This document shows, piece after piece, positions 8,880-17,762 of a stretch of DNA of 64,000 nucleotides. The notes under the pieces are model-generated. The model had not been told where the DNA came from. It made no database searches and worked only from the letters and a program-made list of their open reading frames with translations. Position numbers and translations under genes: made by a program. Origin of the DNA: DATDAH01 sp963823495 (GTDB taxonomy: Bacteria; Actinomycetota; Acidimicrobiia; Acidimicrobiales; DATDAH01); the NCBI GenBank assembly GCA_963823495.1, contig CAWGLV010000001.1, forward strand, positions 3,348,001 through 3,412,000, given 5' to 3'. Each line of letters starts with the position of its first letter. The stretch's first letter is position 1.

Positions 8880-10088
8880 TCAGGCGGGGATGTCCGGCGG
8901 GTCGCCGACGGCCGTGGGCGGGTCACCGAGGTCGAAGACGGTGCCGAAGCGCTCCTCGATCCACGCCCGGCCGATCTCCCGACGCAGCCGCGCCTTGTCG
9001 AGCAGCGACATCTCCTCCTCCCTGCGACGCAGGAGCCACAGGGGGACCCTGCCGATGTCGCGGAGCGTGTGCGCCCGGATGCTGTGCAGGGAGAAGCGCT
9101 CGTCATCGGCCAGCGCGGCCTCGACGGGCGCGGGGACGACGACCGCTCCCGGGTAGGCGATGCCCACGATGCGGTGGGCCAAGTTGACGGTCGGGCCGTA
9201 GAGGTCGCCCTCGTACTGGAGGACGCGGCCGTGGGCGAGTCCGGTCCGGACATCGGACACGACCTCCTCGGCCCGGAACTCCTCGGAGAGACTGAGGGCG
9301 ATCTCCGCGCCGCTGACCACGTCGCCCGCGCTGAACATGACCTCGTCGCCGATGGTCTTCACCAGGCGACCGCCGTGGCTGCTGACGACATCGGCGGCGA
9401 CCGCTTCGAAGCGGCCCACCACCTGGGCCAACTCGCCCTCGGGGATCTGCTGGGACAGCGCGGTGAACCCGACCAGGTCGGCAAAGCCCACGCACAGGGT
9501 CGCGCTCTCGGCCTCGCTGTCGGCGCCCTCGAGCTGAGCGAGCCGACGCCGGGCCTCCACCTCGAGATGCCGGCGCCACACGTACTCGAGGACGGCGGGC
9601 ATCACCCGGAAGAGGAGCTCGGCCCGCTCCGCATAGGGGGTTACGGCCACGTCGGCGCTCGGCTGATCGGCCTGCCGGTCCACCATGGCGGCGACCTGGG
9701 CGGCCGCCACCCGGGAGAGGGACTGGCCGATGACCCGGGCCATCTGCTGGGTGAGGTCGGCGTCGGTCAGGCCCCGGTCCAGCAGGGAGCCGACCATCGC
9801 GGTCATGTCGGCATCGGCCCGGGTGTAGACGGGCTCGTCGGGCTCGACATGGGGGAAGCCCAGCGCCCGCCACACCCGGGACACCTCGTCGACCTCGATG
9901 CCGCTGTCGGCGGCGATGTCCCGCTGACTCAACGTCCGGGGTGCATCCTCCAGTAGCCGGTCGATGGCCAGGAGCTCCAGGCCGCCGACGGCGGCGGCCT
10001 GCTCGATGTCCTCCTGAGGCACCCCGCCCGCGCGCAGTGCGTCCTCCACCGAGGTCCGCCCCCGGACCCGGTCCCAGAAGCTGCTCAC
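8880..10088 (-). CDS. Class III adenylate cyclase with N-terminal regulatory domain
   Basis: A protein of 402 residues from a GTG at 10088. The C-terminal half is a class III nucleotide cyclase: the first metal Asp is in GFADLVGFTAL, the Lys/Asp element in KTIGDEVMF, and the transition-state Asn/Arg in PTVNLAHRI. The N-terminal half (helical, VEDALRAGG to VAAMVDRQ) resembles the regulatory domain of the Mycobacterium tuberculosis cyclase Rv1264, which responds to pH; this similarity is from memory. No membrane segment is present. The product would be cAMP. A start at 10139 would read into the repeats upstream and is rejected. Confidence 0.85.
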   Translation of the reverse strand: MSSFWDRVRGRTSVEDALRAGGVPQEDIEQAAAVGGLELLAIDRLLEDAPRTLSQRDIAADSGIEVDEVSRVWRALGFPHVEPDEPVYTRADADMTAMVGSLLDRGLTDADLTQQMARVIGQSLSRVAAAQVAAMVDRQADQPSADVAVTPYAERAELLFRVMPAVLEYVWRRHLEVEARRRLAQLEGADSEAESATLCVGFADLVGFTALSQQIPEGELAQVVGRFEAVAADVVSSHGGRLVKTIGDEVMFSAGDVVSGAEIALSLSEEFRAEEVVSDVRTGLAHGRVLQYEGDLYGPTVNLAHRIVGIAYPGAVVVPAPVEAALADDERFSLHSIRAHTLRDIGRVPLWLLRRREEEMSLLDKARLRREIGRAWIEERFGTVFDLGDPPTAVGDPPDIPA

Positions 10089-10105
10089 GCGCCCGTTCCC
10101 CACCT

Positions 10106-10218
10106 GTTCCGGGCACGGACGATGCGCGCAGAGCGACATATCTCGTCACCAGAACCAGCACCCCACCCGTTCCGGGCACGGACGATGCCCACAGAGCGAC
10201 ACATCTCGTCACCAGAAC
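10106..10218. repeat. Type C palindromic element, two 50-nt units
   Basis: Unit 1 is 10106-10155 and unit 2 is 10169-10218. Each is exactly 50 nt, begins GTTCC and ends CCAGAAC, and its arms are complementary with some mismatches, making an imperfect stem of about 16-18 pairs around a GC-rich loop. The units are joined by 13 nt, CAGCACCCCACCC. The same double unit with nearly the same spacer is at 31077-31188. It lies between the six-hairpin-glycosidase-like gene and the adenylate cyclase gene (same strand), ending 18 nt before the cyclase GTG. Confidence 0.75.
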
Positions 10219-10317
10219 GGGGCTGTGGCCGTCGGGCGGGACTGGGCGGGCACGGTCGGTGGCGGCGGCCGGCGCTGGGCCCATCCCTGCCTCGGTGTCG
10301 GTCCGGGTAGGAGGTGG

Positions 10318-12141
10318 TCACGAGAAGTCGACCTCGACCTGGACGTCGGTGGCACCGGGGGCCTTCCAGGGGGCGAGGAGGGCTTCGCCCGTGGTGGCCG
10401 TGCTGGACCAGGCGGGGTCGAGGGCGGGGGCCTCGAGTCGGAAGGGCGGCGCCGTCGGGGCGGGCGCCAGCTCCCAGAGCAGCGCGGGGCGGGCGCCGTG
10501 CCAGCGGACGGCAAAGCCGAAATCGCCGAAGGAGGTCGGCGTGTCGTGGAGCTCGAGGCCCTGGCCGTACCACTCGGGGGCCATGACGGGCAGGACGACC
10601 AGGCGATCCGGCGGCTGGAGGTGCCGGCCCCGCTCGACCAGCAGCAGCGAGCGCACCGCCAGGAGGAAGGCGGCCGTCGCCGGCCCGTGGTGATGGGCCA
10701 GATCGCCGGGAATGGCGGGCTCGCCGCCGACCAGCTCCGGCCAGGAACCCCTGCCGGCGGCCGCGGCCGCCAGCGCCCGCAGGCGGTCCAGGCCCCGGGG
10801 GTCACCCCGGCCGATCTCGGTCTTGGCCAGGAGAGCCGTCAGCCAGGGCGACCAGCCGTCGGACTGCACCCCGGCGATCACCCCCCCGGTCGTCGTGGCC
10901 AGCTCGTCCCGGATCAGGTCCAGCGTGGCGGCCGCGGCCGGCGCCTCCGGGTCGACGGCGCCCAACCCCGTCGCCACCAGGATCCCCACGATCCCCGCGT
11001 CAACCGCCCGCTCCGGTCCCACCGGCACCACCCGAGACCCGGCTGCGGCCAGGACCGCCTCGATCGAGCGATCGACGGTGGCGGCGAGGTCTCGGGCGAA
11101 ACGGCGGGCGTCGACGGCGGCCTCGAGCTGACCCTCGCCTTCGAGCAGCCGGGCGGCACGGACCAAGCCCGCAACGGACCACCAATCGTCGAGGTAGGTC
11201 TGGCCCGCGGGTCCGAGGACCGGGGGCTGGGGACCGGACGGCAGCAGGCCGGCCCGCCGGGGGTGCTTGCGGTGACGGCGGACCCGGCGCCGACGCTCGA
11301 TGGCGTGAGCAGCCTTGGCCACGGGGCCGACCAGGTCCGGGGCGGGCTCGGGGCCGAGGGCGACGAGGGCCTGGCCGGTGGACGCCTCGGAGCCGGTGGC
11401 GTCGGGGATCCCGCCGGACAGGCGCTGGGCACCGACGATCGTGGGCCGACTGCCCTCTTCGTCGCGCAGGCCGAGCTCGTGGCGGGCCTCGCCCAGCCAG
11501 GCGGTGGTGGCCAGGTCGGGCCCGTCGTGCACCAGCAGGAAGCCGCGAGCGGCATCGGCGGTCGCCGTGATGGTGGGCTCAGGCAGTGACCAGCGGGATC
11601 CGGCATCACCCTGGGCCCGCCAGCCGGCGGCGACCTGTTCGGCGTCGGGGAGGGTGGCGGCATCCGGAGCGACGCCTCGGGCCAGCACGACCCGCAGCGT
11701 CGCCTTGTGGGCCAGGGGCAGGAAGGCGACCGGCGCCACCCACGCACTCGGAGCCCGGGGCAGTCGGACCTGCAGGTCACCGACGGACAAGACAGCGCCG
11801 TCAACGGCGATCGGGCCTGCCCCGTCGAGCACCAGGCCGACGGCGACCGGGACCGGCGTCTCGTTCGTGATCTCGGCGACCAGAACGGGGACCCCGCCCG
11901 GTCCGGCGGCGCCGAAGGCGTGGTGGACGACGTCGCCACCGGTCACCCGCACCCGGGTCTCGACCACCGGCGTGTCGCCGACGAGGGACTGACGCACCGC
12001 GGCCTCCACGGGCGGCACGTGCCAGCGGTCCTCGGCCCCGATCCACCAGCCCAGCGACCAGTCGACCCCGACGGGCTGCAGGCCACCGCTGGGGTCGACT
12101 GCGCCCAGCCGGCCCGCGCCCAGCACCCCCAGATCGGTCAC
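10318..12141 (-). CDS. Six-hairpin-glycosidase-like hypothetical protein
   Basis: A protein of 607 residues starting at GTG 12141, one base after the gpsA stop, so the two are almost certainly translated together. The first half looks like beta-sandwich (many VVV and TVxV strands). The second half is helical with WSVAGLVRAARLLEGEG and LATTTGGVIAGVQSDGWSPW, which recalls alpha/alpha-barrel glycosidases or glycogen-debranching-like proteins. I do not recognise a catalytic signature, so activity is unproven. Linkage to gpsA is odd for a hydrolase; it could handle a glycerol-linked or envelope glycan, but that is speculation. Confidence 0.6.
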   Translation of the reverse strand: MTDLGVLGAGRLGAVDPSGGLQPVGVDWSLGWWIGAEDRWHVPPVEAAVRQSLVGDTPVVETRVRVTGGDVVHHAFGAAGPGGVPVLVAEITNETPVPVAVGLVLDGAGPIAVDGAVLSVGDLQVRLPRAPSAWVAPVAFLPLAHKATLRVVLARGVAPDAATLPDAEQVAAGWRAQGDAGSRWSLPEPTITATADAARGFLLVHDGPDLATTAWLGEARHELGLRDEEGSRPTIVGAQRLSGGIPDATGSEASTGQALVALGPEPAPDLVGPVAKAAHAIERRRRVRRHRKHPRRAGLLPSGPQPPVLGPAGQTYLDDWWSVAGLVRAARLLEGEGQLEAAVDARRFARDLAATVDRSIEAVLAAAGSRVVPVGPERAVDAGIVGILVATGLGAVDPEAPAAAATLDLIRDELATTTGGVIAGVQSDGWSPWLTALLAKTEIGRGDPRGLDRLRALAAAAAGRGSWPELVGGEPAIPGDLAHHHGPATAAFLLAVRSLLLVERGRHLQPPDRLVVLPVMAPEWYGQGLELHDTPTSFGDFGFAVRWHGARPALLWELAPAPTAPPFRLEAPALDPAWSSTATTGEALLAPWKAPGATDVQVEVDFS

Positions 12142-12142
12142 C

Positions 12143-13138
12143 TCAGCCCCGTTCGGAGGCGACGCTGCGCTTGAGCAGACCGCGGTAGGCGCTCTCGGCC
12201 GGCGCCGCTCCGGCGCAGACACCGGCCACCTCGGCCGTGATCGGCATGTCGATGCCGTAGTGCTCGGCCAGCTCGAGGACGACCTTGGCCGACTTGACGC
12301 CCTCGGCCACCTGGTCCATCTCCTCGATGATCTGCTCGATGGTCTTGCCCTTGCCCAGTTCCTCGCCGACGTGACGGTTGCGGCTCTGGGTGGAGATGCA
12401 GGTGGCCAGCAGGTCGCCCATGCCGGCGAGCCCGGAGAAGGTCTCCGCCTGGCCCCCCATGGCCACGCCCAGGCGCGTCAGCTCGTTGAGGCCCCGGGTG
12501 ATGACCGCGGCCCGGGTGTTGTCCCCCGCGCCCAGCCCGTCCGCCATCCCCGAGGCGAGGGCGATGACGTTCTTGAGCGCACCGCCGAGCTCGGAGCCGA
12601 CGACGTCCTCGTTGGTGTAGACGCGGAAGAGGTCGGTGGCGAACAGCCCCTGGAGGCGAGTGGCTACGGCGCTGTCGGACATGGCGATGACCGCCGCCGC
12701 GGCATGGCCGGCCAGGATCTCCTTGGCCAGGTTCGGTCCGGTGAGCACACCCGAGGGGTGGCCAGGGACCATCTCGTTGATGACCTGGGTCATGCGCAGC
12801 TTGGTGCCCTGCTCGAGGCCCTTGGCCAGGCTGACCACCGGTACCCAAGGGCGCAGGTGGTCGTTGACCTCCTCGAGGGTCTCGCGGAAGGCCGAGCTGG
12901 GGACCCCCATGACCAGCACGTCGGCTTGGGCCACGGCGGCAGGCAGGTCGGCGGTGCCCTCGAGGTCCTCGTGGAGGACGAAGTCGGGCAGGTAGCGGCT
13001 GTTGGCGTGCCGGACGTTGATCTCCTCGGCCACCTCCGCCCGCCGGGCCCACAACGTGGTCGGTGTGTTGTGCGCGGCGAGGTGGGCGACCGTCGTCCCC
13101 CATGACCCCGCGCCGAGAACCACCACCCGGACGTCCAT
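12143..13138 (-). CDS. gpsA: NAD(P)H-dependent glycerol-3-phosphate dehydrogenase
   Basis: A protein of 331 residues. The Rossmann motif VVLGAGSWGTTVAHL is at residues 6-20. Other family signatures are GVPSSAFRE, SLAKGLE, LTGPNLAKEI, the catalytic Lys in GGALKNVIALASG and the substrate-binding GLAGMGDLLATC. It reduces dihydroxyacetone phosphate to sn-glycerol 3-phosphate for phospholipid synthesis in the cytoplasm. The ATG at 13138 is preceded by TAGTGT with 8 nt between (leaderless layout). It is divergent from cofC and followed after one base by the glycosidase-like gene. Confidence 0.95.
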   Translation of the reverse strand: MDVRVVVLGAGSWGTTVAHLAAHNTPTTLWARRAEVAEEINVRHANSRYLPDFVLHEDLEGTADLPAAVAQADVLVMGVPSSAFRETLEEVNDHLRPWVPVVSLAKGLEQGTKLRMTQVINEMVPGHPSGVLTGPNLAKEILAGHAAAAVIAMSDSAVATRLQGLFATDLFRVYTNEDVVGSELGGALKNVIALASGMADGLGAGDNTRAAVITRGLNELTRLGVAMGGQAETFSGLAGMGDLLATCISTQSRNRHVGEELGKGKTIEQIIEEMDQVAEGVKSAKVVLELAEHYGIDMPITAEVAGVCAGAAPAESAYRGLLKRSVASERG

Positions 13139-13253
13139 GGTCGCCCACACTACGGGCGGGTGGCCGCTCATGCCGTACGGGGACCGGGCCTCGGCCCATC
13201 CACGCGGCCACCACCAGGACGGGCGGGGCGGGGGGGACTCCTACACTCGCCGG

Positions 13254-13841
13254 GTGCTCGTCCTCGTGCCGGTCAAGGCCTTCGACCGGGCGAAGCTGCG
13301 TCTGGCCGAGGTGCTGGACGGCCCCGCCCGGGCGGCGTTGGCCCGGGAGATGGCCGATCGGGTGCTGACCGCCGCCGCTCCCCTGCCCATGGCCGTGGTC
13401 TGCGACGACGACGACGTGGCGGCGTGGGCCGAGTCCCGAGGCGCCCGGGTGCTGTGGCGGCCGGACCACGGCCTGAACGGCGCCGTGAACGACGCCGTGG
13501 CCACCGTCGCCGGCGAAGGCGTGGACCGGGTGCTGGTCACCCACGCCGACCTGCCGTTGGCCACCGGCTTCGACGAGGTGCTGTCGGTCGACGGTGACGG
13601 GGTCGTCCTGGTCCCCGACCGCCACGAGGACGGGACCAACGTGGCCGTCGTGCCGGCCGCCTCGGGGTTCACGTTCGCCTACGGGCCGGGCTCCTTCGAC
13701 GCCCACAGCAAGGAGGCCGAGCGCCTCGGCCTGCCGCTCACCGTCGAGCGTCCGCCCCGCCTGACCTGGGACGTCGACGTGCCCGCCGACCTGGACCTGC
13801 CCGCCGACGTGCCCACCACGCCCCTGCTGGCCGCGGGATGA
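13254..13841 (+). CDS. cofC: 2-phospho-L-lactate guanylyltransferase (CofC/FbiD)
   Basis: A protein of 195 residues. The nucleotidyltransferase core shows VPVKAFDRAKLRL at the N-terminus, CDDDDVAAWA, the metal-binding THADLPLA and PDRHEDGTNV. It activates 2-phospholactate (or phosphoenolpyruvate in actinobacteria) with GTP in coenzyme F420 biosynthesis. The GTG at 13254 gives the family start VLVLVPVK, and TACACT lies 6 nt before it. The ORF overlaps the PIG-L deacetylase by ATGA. The divergent neighbour is gpsA. Confidence 0.85.
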   Translation: MLVLVPVKAFDRAKLRLAEVLDGPARAALAREMADRVLTAAAPLPMAVVCDDDDVAAWAESRGARVLWRPDHGLNGAVNDAVATVAGEGVDRVLVTHADLPLATGFDEVLSVDGDGVVLVPDRHEDGTNVAVVPAASGFTFAYGPGSFDAHSKEAERLGLPLTVERPPRLTWDVDVPADLDLPADVPTTPLLAAG

Positions 13842-14572
13842 CGGAGTTCACGGCCGACCTCGAGGTCCCCGCCCGAGCCCTGGCCATCGCCGCCCATCCC
13901 GACGACGTCGAGTTCAACTGTGGCGCCACCTTCGCCAAGTGGTCCGCCGGCGGATGCGTGGTGAACCACCTGATCCTCACCGACGGCTCCAAGGGCTCGT
14001 GGGACCCGGCGAAGGACACCGACGAGCTCGTCGCCCTCCGTCAGGAGGAGCAGCGAGCGGCCGCCCGGGCCCTCGGCTCCACCGGCGAGGTCGGCTTCGG
14101 CGGCTGGGCCGACGGGGAGCTGGAGGTCACCCTCGAGCGCCGCGGCGTCGTCGCCTGGTGGATCCGCCACTTCCGCCCCGACGTCGTCCTGGCCCACGAC
14201 CCCTGGAAGCGCTACCGCATCCATCCCGACCACCGCGCCGCCGGCTTCCTCGCCTGCGATGCCGTGGTCGCCGCCCGGGACCCCCACTTCTTCCCTGAGC
14301 ACGACGTCGAGCCCTGGCGCCCCTCCACCCTGCTCCTGTTCGAAGCCGACGAGCCCGATCACGTCGAGGACGTCACCGACTGGGTCGAACCCAAGCTCGC
14401 CGCCCTCGAGTGCCACGAGTCCCAGTTCGAGACCACCATGTTCAAGGACCTCGGCGAGGTCGAGTCCGAGCGGGAGGCCTTCCGGGCCCGGGAGCGAGAG
14501 AAGACGGCGGCGATGGGCGCGCTCTCGGGGCTGACCCACGGCGAGTTGTTCAGGCGGATCAGCGAGATCTAG
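13838..14572 (+). CDS. PIG-L family deacetylase
   Basis: A protein of 244 residues. The zinc-binding motif AHPDD is at residues 19-23, the second metal ligand is in HPDHRAAG, and the family segment RQEEQRAAARALG is present. PIG-L enzymes remove acetyl groups from N-acetylglucosamine-type sugars, as in mycothiol synthesis (MshB, Mca) and related pathways; the substrate here is open. The start overlaps the cofC stop as ATGA, which suggests coupling, although no known link joins this family to F420. It converges with the acyl-CoA dehydrogenase gene. Confidence 0.85.
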   Translation: MTEFTADLEVPARALAIAAHPDDVEFNCGATFAKWSAGGCVVNHLILTDGSKGSWDPAKDTDELVALRQEEQRAAARALGSTGEVGFGGWADGELEVTLERRGVVAWWIRHFRPDVVLAHDPWKRYRIHPDHRAAGFLACDAVVAARDPHFFPEHDVEPWRPSTLLLFEADEPDHVEDVTDWVEPKLAALECHESQFETTMFKDLGEVESEREAFRAREREKTAAMGALSGLTHGELFRRISEI

Positions 14573-14660
14573 ATCCCGCCCGTGATCCTCACCACCGCGC
14601 CGAGGGAGTGCTTCGCGTCCGACGCCGACGACCCGCGTCCCGGCGGCCCATCGGCCCCCA

Positions 14661-16817
14661 TCAGCGGATCAGCGGGTCCCGGGGTAGGCCGAGGATGCGC
14701 TCGCCGATCTGGTTGCGCTTGATCTCACTGGTGCCGCCGGCGATGGACATGGCGCGGTGCAGGAGCACCAGCATCCCGCTCATGGCGCCGCCGCCGTCGA
14801 GGAAGGCGCTGTCGGGGCCGGCCATGGCCGCGAGCATGGCGGCGGCCTCGTGGCCCTGCTCGGACAGGACCAGCTTGGTGACGTTGCCGGTCGGCGTGGG
14901 ACCTCCCCCGCCGAGGGCCTGGTGGATGCTGCGAAGGTTCATGATCCCCATGGCCTCATGGGTGGCGATGTAACGGCCGATGCGGGCGGCGCCGCCAGGC
15001 AGCCGGTCGGGGGCGGCGTCGAACGGCGGGATCAGGCCATCGCCGGGGAAGGACATGCCGCCGTCGCCGCCGCCGATGGACACGCTCTCGTTGCCGAGCG
15101 TGGCCCGGGCCACCGTCCAGCCGCCGTCGACGGGGCCGATGACGTCGTCGTCGGGCACGAACGCGTCGTTGAAGAAGACCTCGTTGAACTCGGCCTGACC
15201 GGTGGTCATGCGCAGCGGCCGCACCTCGACGCCCTCGCCGTGCATGTCGATCACCATGGTGGTGATGCCATCGTGCTTGGGGACATCGGGGTTGGTGCGC
15301 ACGGTGGCCAGGCCCCAGGAGGCCAGGTGGGCCCCGCTGGTCCAGACCTTCTGGCCGTTGACCAGCCAACCACCGTCGACCCTCGTCGCCTTGGTCTTCA
15401 CCCCGGCCGCGTCAGAGCCGGCGTCGGGCTCGCTGAAGAGCTGGCACCAGATCACCTCCTGGTTCAGCGTGGGCCGCACCCAGCGAGCGACCTGGTCCTC
15501 GGTTCCGTGCTGGATCATGGTGAGGATGACCCAGCCGGTGATCCCGTAGGCCGGGCGCTTGATGCCGGCGGCGGCGAACTCCTGCTCGACCACCAGCTGC
15601 TCGACGGGCCCCGCCTCCCGGCCCCAGGGCTTGGGCCAGTGGGGCTGCACGTAACCGGTCTCGATCATCTCGGTGCGCTGGTCCTCCAGCGACAGGCCCT
15701 TGATGCGCTCGGCGAAGGCTCGCACCTCGTCCCGGATGGACTCGGCCTCGGGTGGCAGCTCGACGTCGCGGGTGACCTTCACACCCCCGCGGGTCAGGTC
15801 GACGACCTCCCCGGCCGCCACCTCGGCGTCGAGGACGGCGGCGATGGCCGTGGCCCGGCGGAGGTAGAGGTGGGCGTCGTGCTCCCACGTGAAGCCGATG
15901 CCGCCGTGGACCTGGATGTTCAGGTTGGCGCACTCATCGGCCGCCGGGAGGGCGACCGTGGCGGCCATGGCGGCGGCGGCGGAGAACTCGTCGCCGCCGC
16001 CGGCTGCGGCCCGGGCGGCGTCCCAGACCAGGCCGGTGGCCAGCTCGGTGGCGACCAGCATGTTGGCGCAGTGGTGCTTGACGGCCTGGAACATGGCGAT
16101 CGGGCGACCGAACTGCTCCCGCTCCCTGGCGTAGGCCGCGGCCTGCTCGGTGCACTCCCGGGCCACGCCGACGCACTCCGCCGACAGCAGCAGGCGGGCG
16201 TGGTCGACCAGTGACCGGGCGGCGCCGGGCAGGATCTCGGCCGGCGCGTCGTCCAGGGTCACCCGGGCCGACCGGCGGGCAGGGTCCAGGTTGGCGGGGA
16301 CCTCGACGGTCACGCCGCCGGCCGCGCACTCGACGACGGCGACGTCGTCACCCACGGCGACGAGGAGGAGGTCGGCCAGTCCCCCACCGAGGACCACCCC
16401 GGCCGAGCCCGAAGCCTGGCCGTCGGTGACGGTCACGTCCCCGCCCGAGGCCACCGCCCCGACGACCGAGCCGTCGGCCAGCCCCGGCAGGAGTCGCTTC
16501 CGGACGTCATCGGGAGCCGCCGCCGCGATCACGGCGGAGGCGATCACCGTGGGCACGAACGGGCCCGGGGCGATGGCCCGACCCAGCTCCTCGACCACGA
16601 CCACCAGCTCGGGCAGGCCGAAGCCCGACCCGCCGTGGCTCTCGGGCACGTGCAGGCCCAGCCACCCCAGCTCGGCGACCTCGTCCCAGAACTCGGGCCT
16701 GGGCTCGTCGGCCGCCTCGAGCAGCGCGCGGGCGGCGCCGCGGGTGTCCCGCTTGGCCAGCAGCTCCGAGGCGGTGTCGGCCAGAGCCTTGTGATCGTCG
16801 GTGAGCGCGATGGGCAT
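14661..16817 (-). CDS. Bimodular acyl-CoA dehydrogenase (FadE34-like)
   Basis: A protein of 718 residues, about twice the usual length, made of two acyl-CoA dehydrogenase modules. Module 1 (about 1-320) has LGLHVPESHGGSGFGLPELV, AYAREREQFGRPIAMFQAVKH and VHGGIGFTWEHDAHLYLRRA. Module 2 (about 340-718) has CQLFSEPDAGSDAAGVKTKA, NGQKVWTSGA and GGTSEIKRNQIGERILGLPR. The layout matches mycobacterial FadE34-type enzymes acting on steroid side chains or other large acyl-CoAs. The start ATG 16817 (MPIALTDDHKAL) fits the family; a much longer frame upstream is antisense to the nucleosidase. No clear -10 lies next to the start. Confidence 0.85.
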   Translation of the reverse strand: MPIALTDDHKALADTASELLAKRDTRGAARALLEAADEPRPEFWDEVAELGWLGLHVPESHGGSGFGLPELVVVVEELGRAIAPGPFVPTVIASAVIAAAAPDDVRKRLLPGLADGSVVGAVASGGDVTVTDGQASGSAGVVLGGGLADLLLVAVGDDVAVVECAAGGVTVEVPANLDPARRSARVTLDDAPAEILPGAARSLVDHARLLLSAECVGVARECTEQAAAYAREREQFGRPIAMFQAVKHHCANMLVATELATGLVWDAARAAAGGGDEFSAAAAMAATVALPAADECANLNIQVHGGIGFTWEHDAHLYLRRATAIAAVLDAEVAAGEVVDLTRGGVKVTRDVELPPEAESIRDEVRAFAERIKGLSLEDQRTEMIETGYVQPHWPKPWGREAGPVEQLVVEQEFAAAGIKRPAYGITGWVILTMIQHGTEDQVARWVRPTLNQEVIWCQLFSEPDAGSDAAGVKTKATRVDGGWLVNGQKVWTSGAHLASWGLATVRTNPDVPKHDGITTMVIDMHGEGVEVRPLRMTTGQAEFNEVFFNDAFVPDDDVIGPVDGGWTVARATLGNESVSIGGGDGGMSFPGDGLIPPFDAAPDRLPGGAARIGRYIATHEAMGIMNLRSIHQALGGGGPTPTGNVTKLVLSEQGHEAAAMLAAMAGPDSAFLDGGGAMSGMLVLLHRAMSIAGGTSEIKRNQIGERILGLPRDPLIR

Positions 16818-16898
16818 GTCGGCATTCTCGCCGCTGGACGGCGCTGAGCCGAATTGCGCACGGCTCCCGGCGCCTTCGCCTCCCCTACCGTGGCGAGG

Positions 16899-17600
16899 AT
16901 GCGGTTCGGGATCCTGGCGCCGATGCCCTCCGAGCTGCGGCCCGTGGTCAAAGCGTTCGGGCTCCACACGGGGCGCACCGGGGACCTCGAGGGCCACGTC
17001 GGCATCGCCGGGGGCGCCGACGTCGTCGCCACCACCACCGGGATCGGGACCGAGCTGGCGGCCCGGGCCGCTCGGCGCCTGCTCGACCGGGCCGAGGTCG
17101 ACCACGTCGTGGTCGTGGGCATCGCCGGGGGGATCGGGCCGTCGGTCACGATCGGGGACCTGGTGATCCCGAGCCTCGTCAGCGATTACCCCGAGCGCCG
17201 GGCCTTCACCCCCGCGCCGCTCGGTGGCCTGGTCCCCGCGGGCGAGATCGTGTCCTCCGACGAGTCCGGCTACCCGCCCGTCACCGTGGCGGCCTTCGTC
17301 GACTCGGGGGTCGTCGCGGTCGACATGGAGACCGTCGCCGTCGCGGCCGTCTGCGAGGAACGGGGCGTGCGCTGGTCGGTCGTGCGGGCCGTCAGCGACC
17401 GGGCCGACGACGACACGGTCGACCGGGGGACCCTGTCCATGGTGGATGCCGACGGCAACCCGAAGGTGGGGGCCGCGCTCCGCTACGTCCTCCGCCGCCC
17501 CGGCCGGATCCCAGGCCTCGCCCGACTGGCCCGCGACGCCACCGCGGCAGCCACCACCGCCGCCCGCGCCGCGGCCCAGGCCTGTGCACTCCACACCTGA
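16899..17600 (+). CDS. Nucleoside phosphorylase superfamily protein (MTA/SAH-nucleosidase-like)
   Basis: A protein of 233 residues of the purine nucleoside phosphorylase/MTAN fold. It begins MRFGILAPMPSELRPVV and has TTTGIGTELAARAA, VVVGIAGGIGPSV and VVAVDMETVAVAAVCEERG, where Met-Glu contacts the ribose. The Asp of AVSDRADDD would bind the base. It may hydrolyse methylthioadenosine or S-adenosylhomocysteine; a phosphorylase role cannot be excluded. The ATG at 16899 is preceded by TACCGT with 7 nt between. The last 35 residues are Ala-rich and outside the usual domain. Confidence 0.75.
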   Translation: MRFGILAPMPSELRPVVKAFGLHTGRTGDLEGHVGIAGGADVVATTTGIGTELAARAARRLLDRAEVDHVVVVGIAGGIGPSVTIGDLVIPSLVSDYPERRAFTPAPLGGLVPAGEIVSSDESGYPPVTVAAFVDSGVVAVDMETVAVAAVCEERGVRWSVVRAVSDRADDDTVDRGTLSMVDADGNPKVGAALRYVLRRPGRIPGLARLARDATAAATTAARAAAQACALHT

Positions 17601-17720
17601 CTCGACCCGGGTCCGATGGCCACTCGGCCCGTGTCGGTCCGCCGGGCGAGGTCATCCTCACCCGGTGTGCTCCGCCCCTGGCTTCGACTCCGACCCGTCG
17701 CCGCCCGATCACGGCCGAAC

Positions 17721-17762
17721 TGGCGCCTGATTGCGGCATCCCGACGCCTCGATCAGGCGCCA
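17721..17762. repeat. Type B palindromic element
   Basis: Arms TGGCGCCTGAT (17721-17731) and ATCAGGCGCCA (17752-17762) pair perfectly over 11 bp around a 20-nt loop containing CCGACGCCTC. The right border is CCAGAACG. The element lies where the nucleosidase and the thioesterase converge. The right arm also encodes the last codons and the TGA stop of the thioesterase gene (17753-17767 on the minus strand). Confidence 0.75.

Noticed and set aside
14757..16214. A 485-codon open frame opposite the acyl-CoA dehydrogenase gene.
   Set aside because: Composition is biased to Gly, His, Leu and Val with no family match, and the other strand encodes a clear bimodular dehydrogenase.
16818..17594. An N-terminal extension of the acyl-CoA dehydrogenase frame by about 259 codons.
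   Set aside because: The extension is antisense to the nucleosidase and unlike any dehydrogenase. ATG 16817 gives the expected family start.
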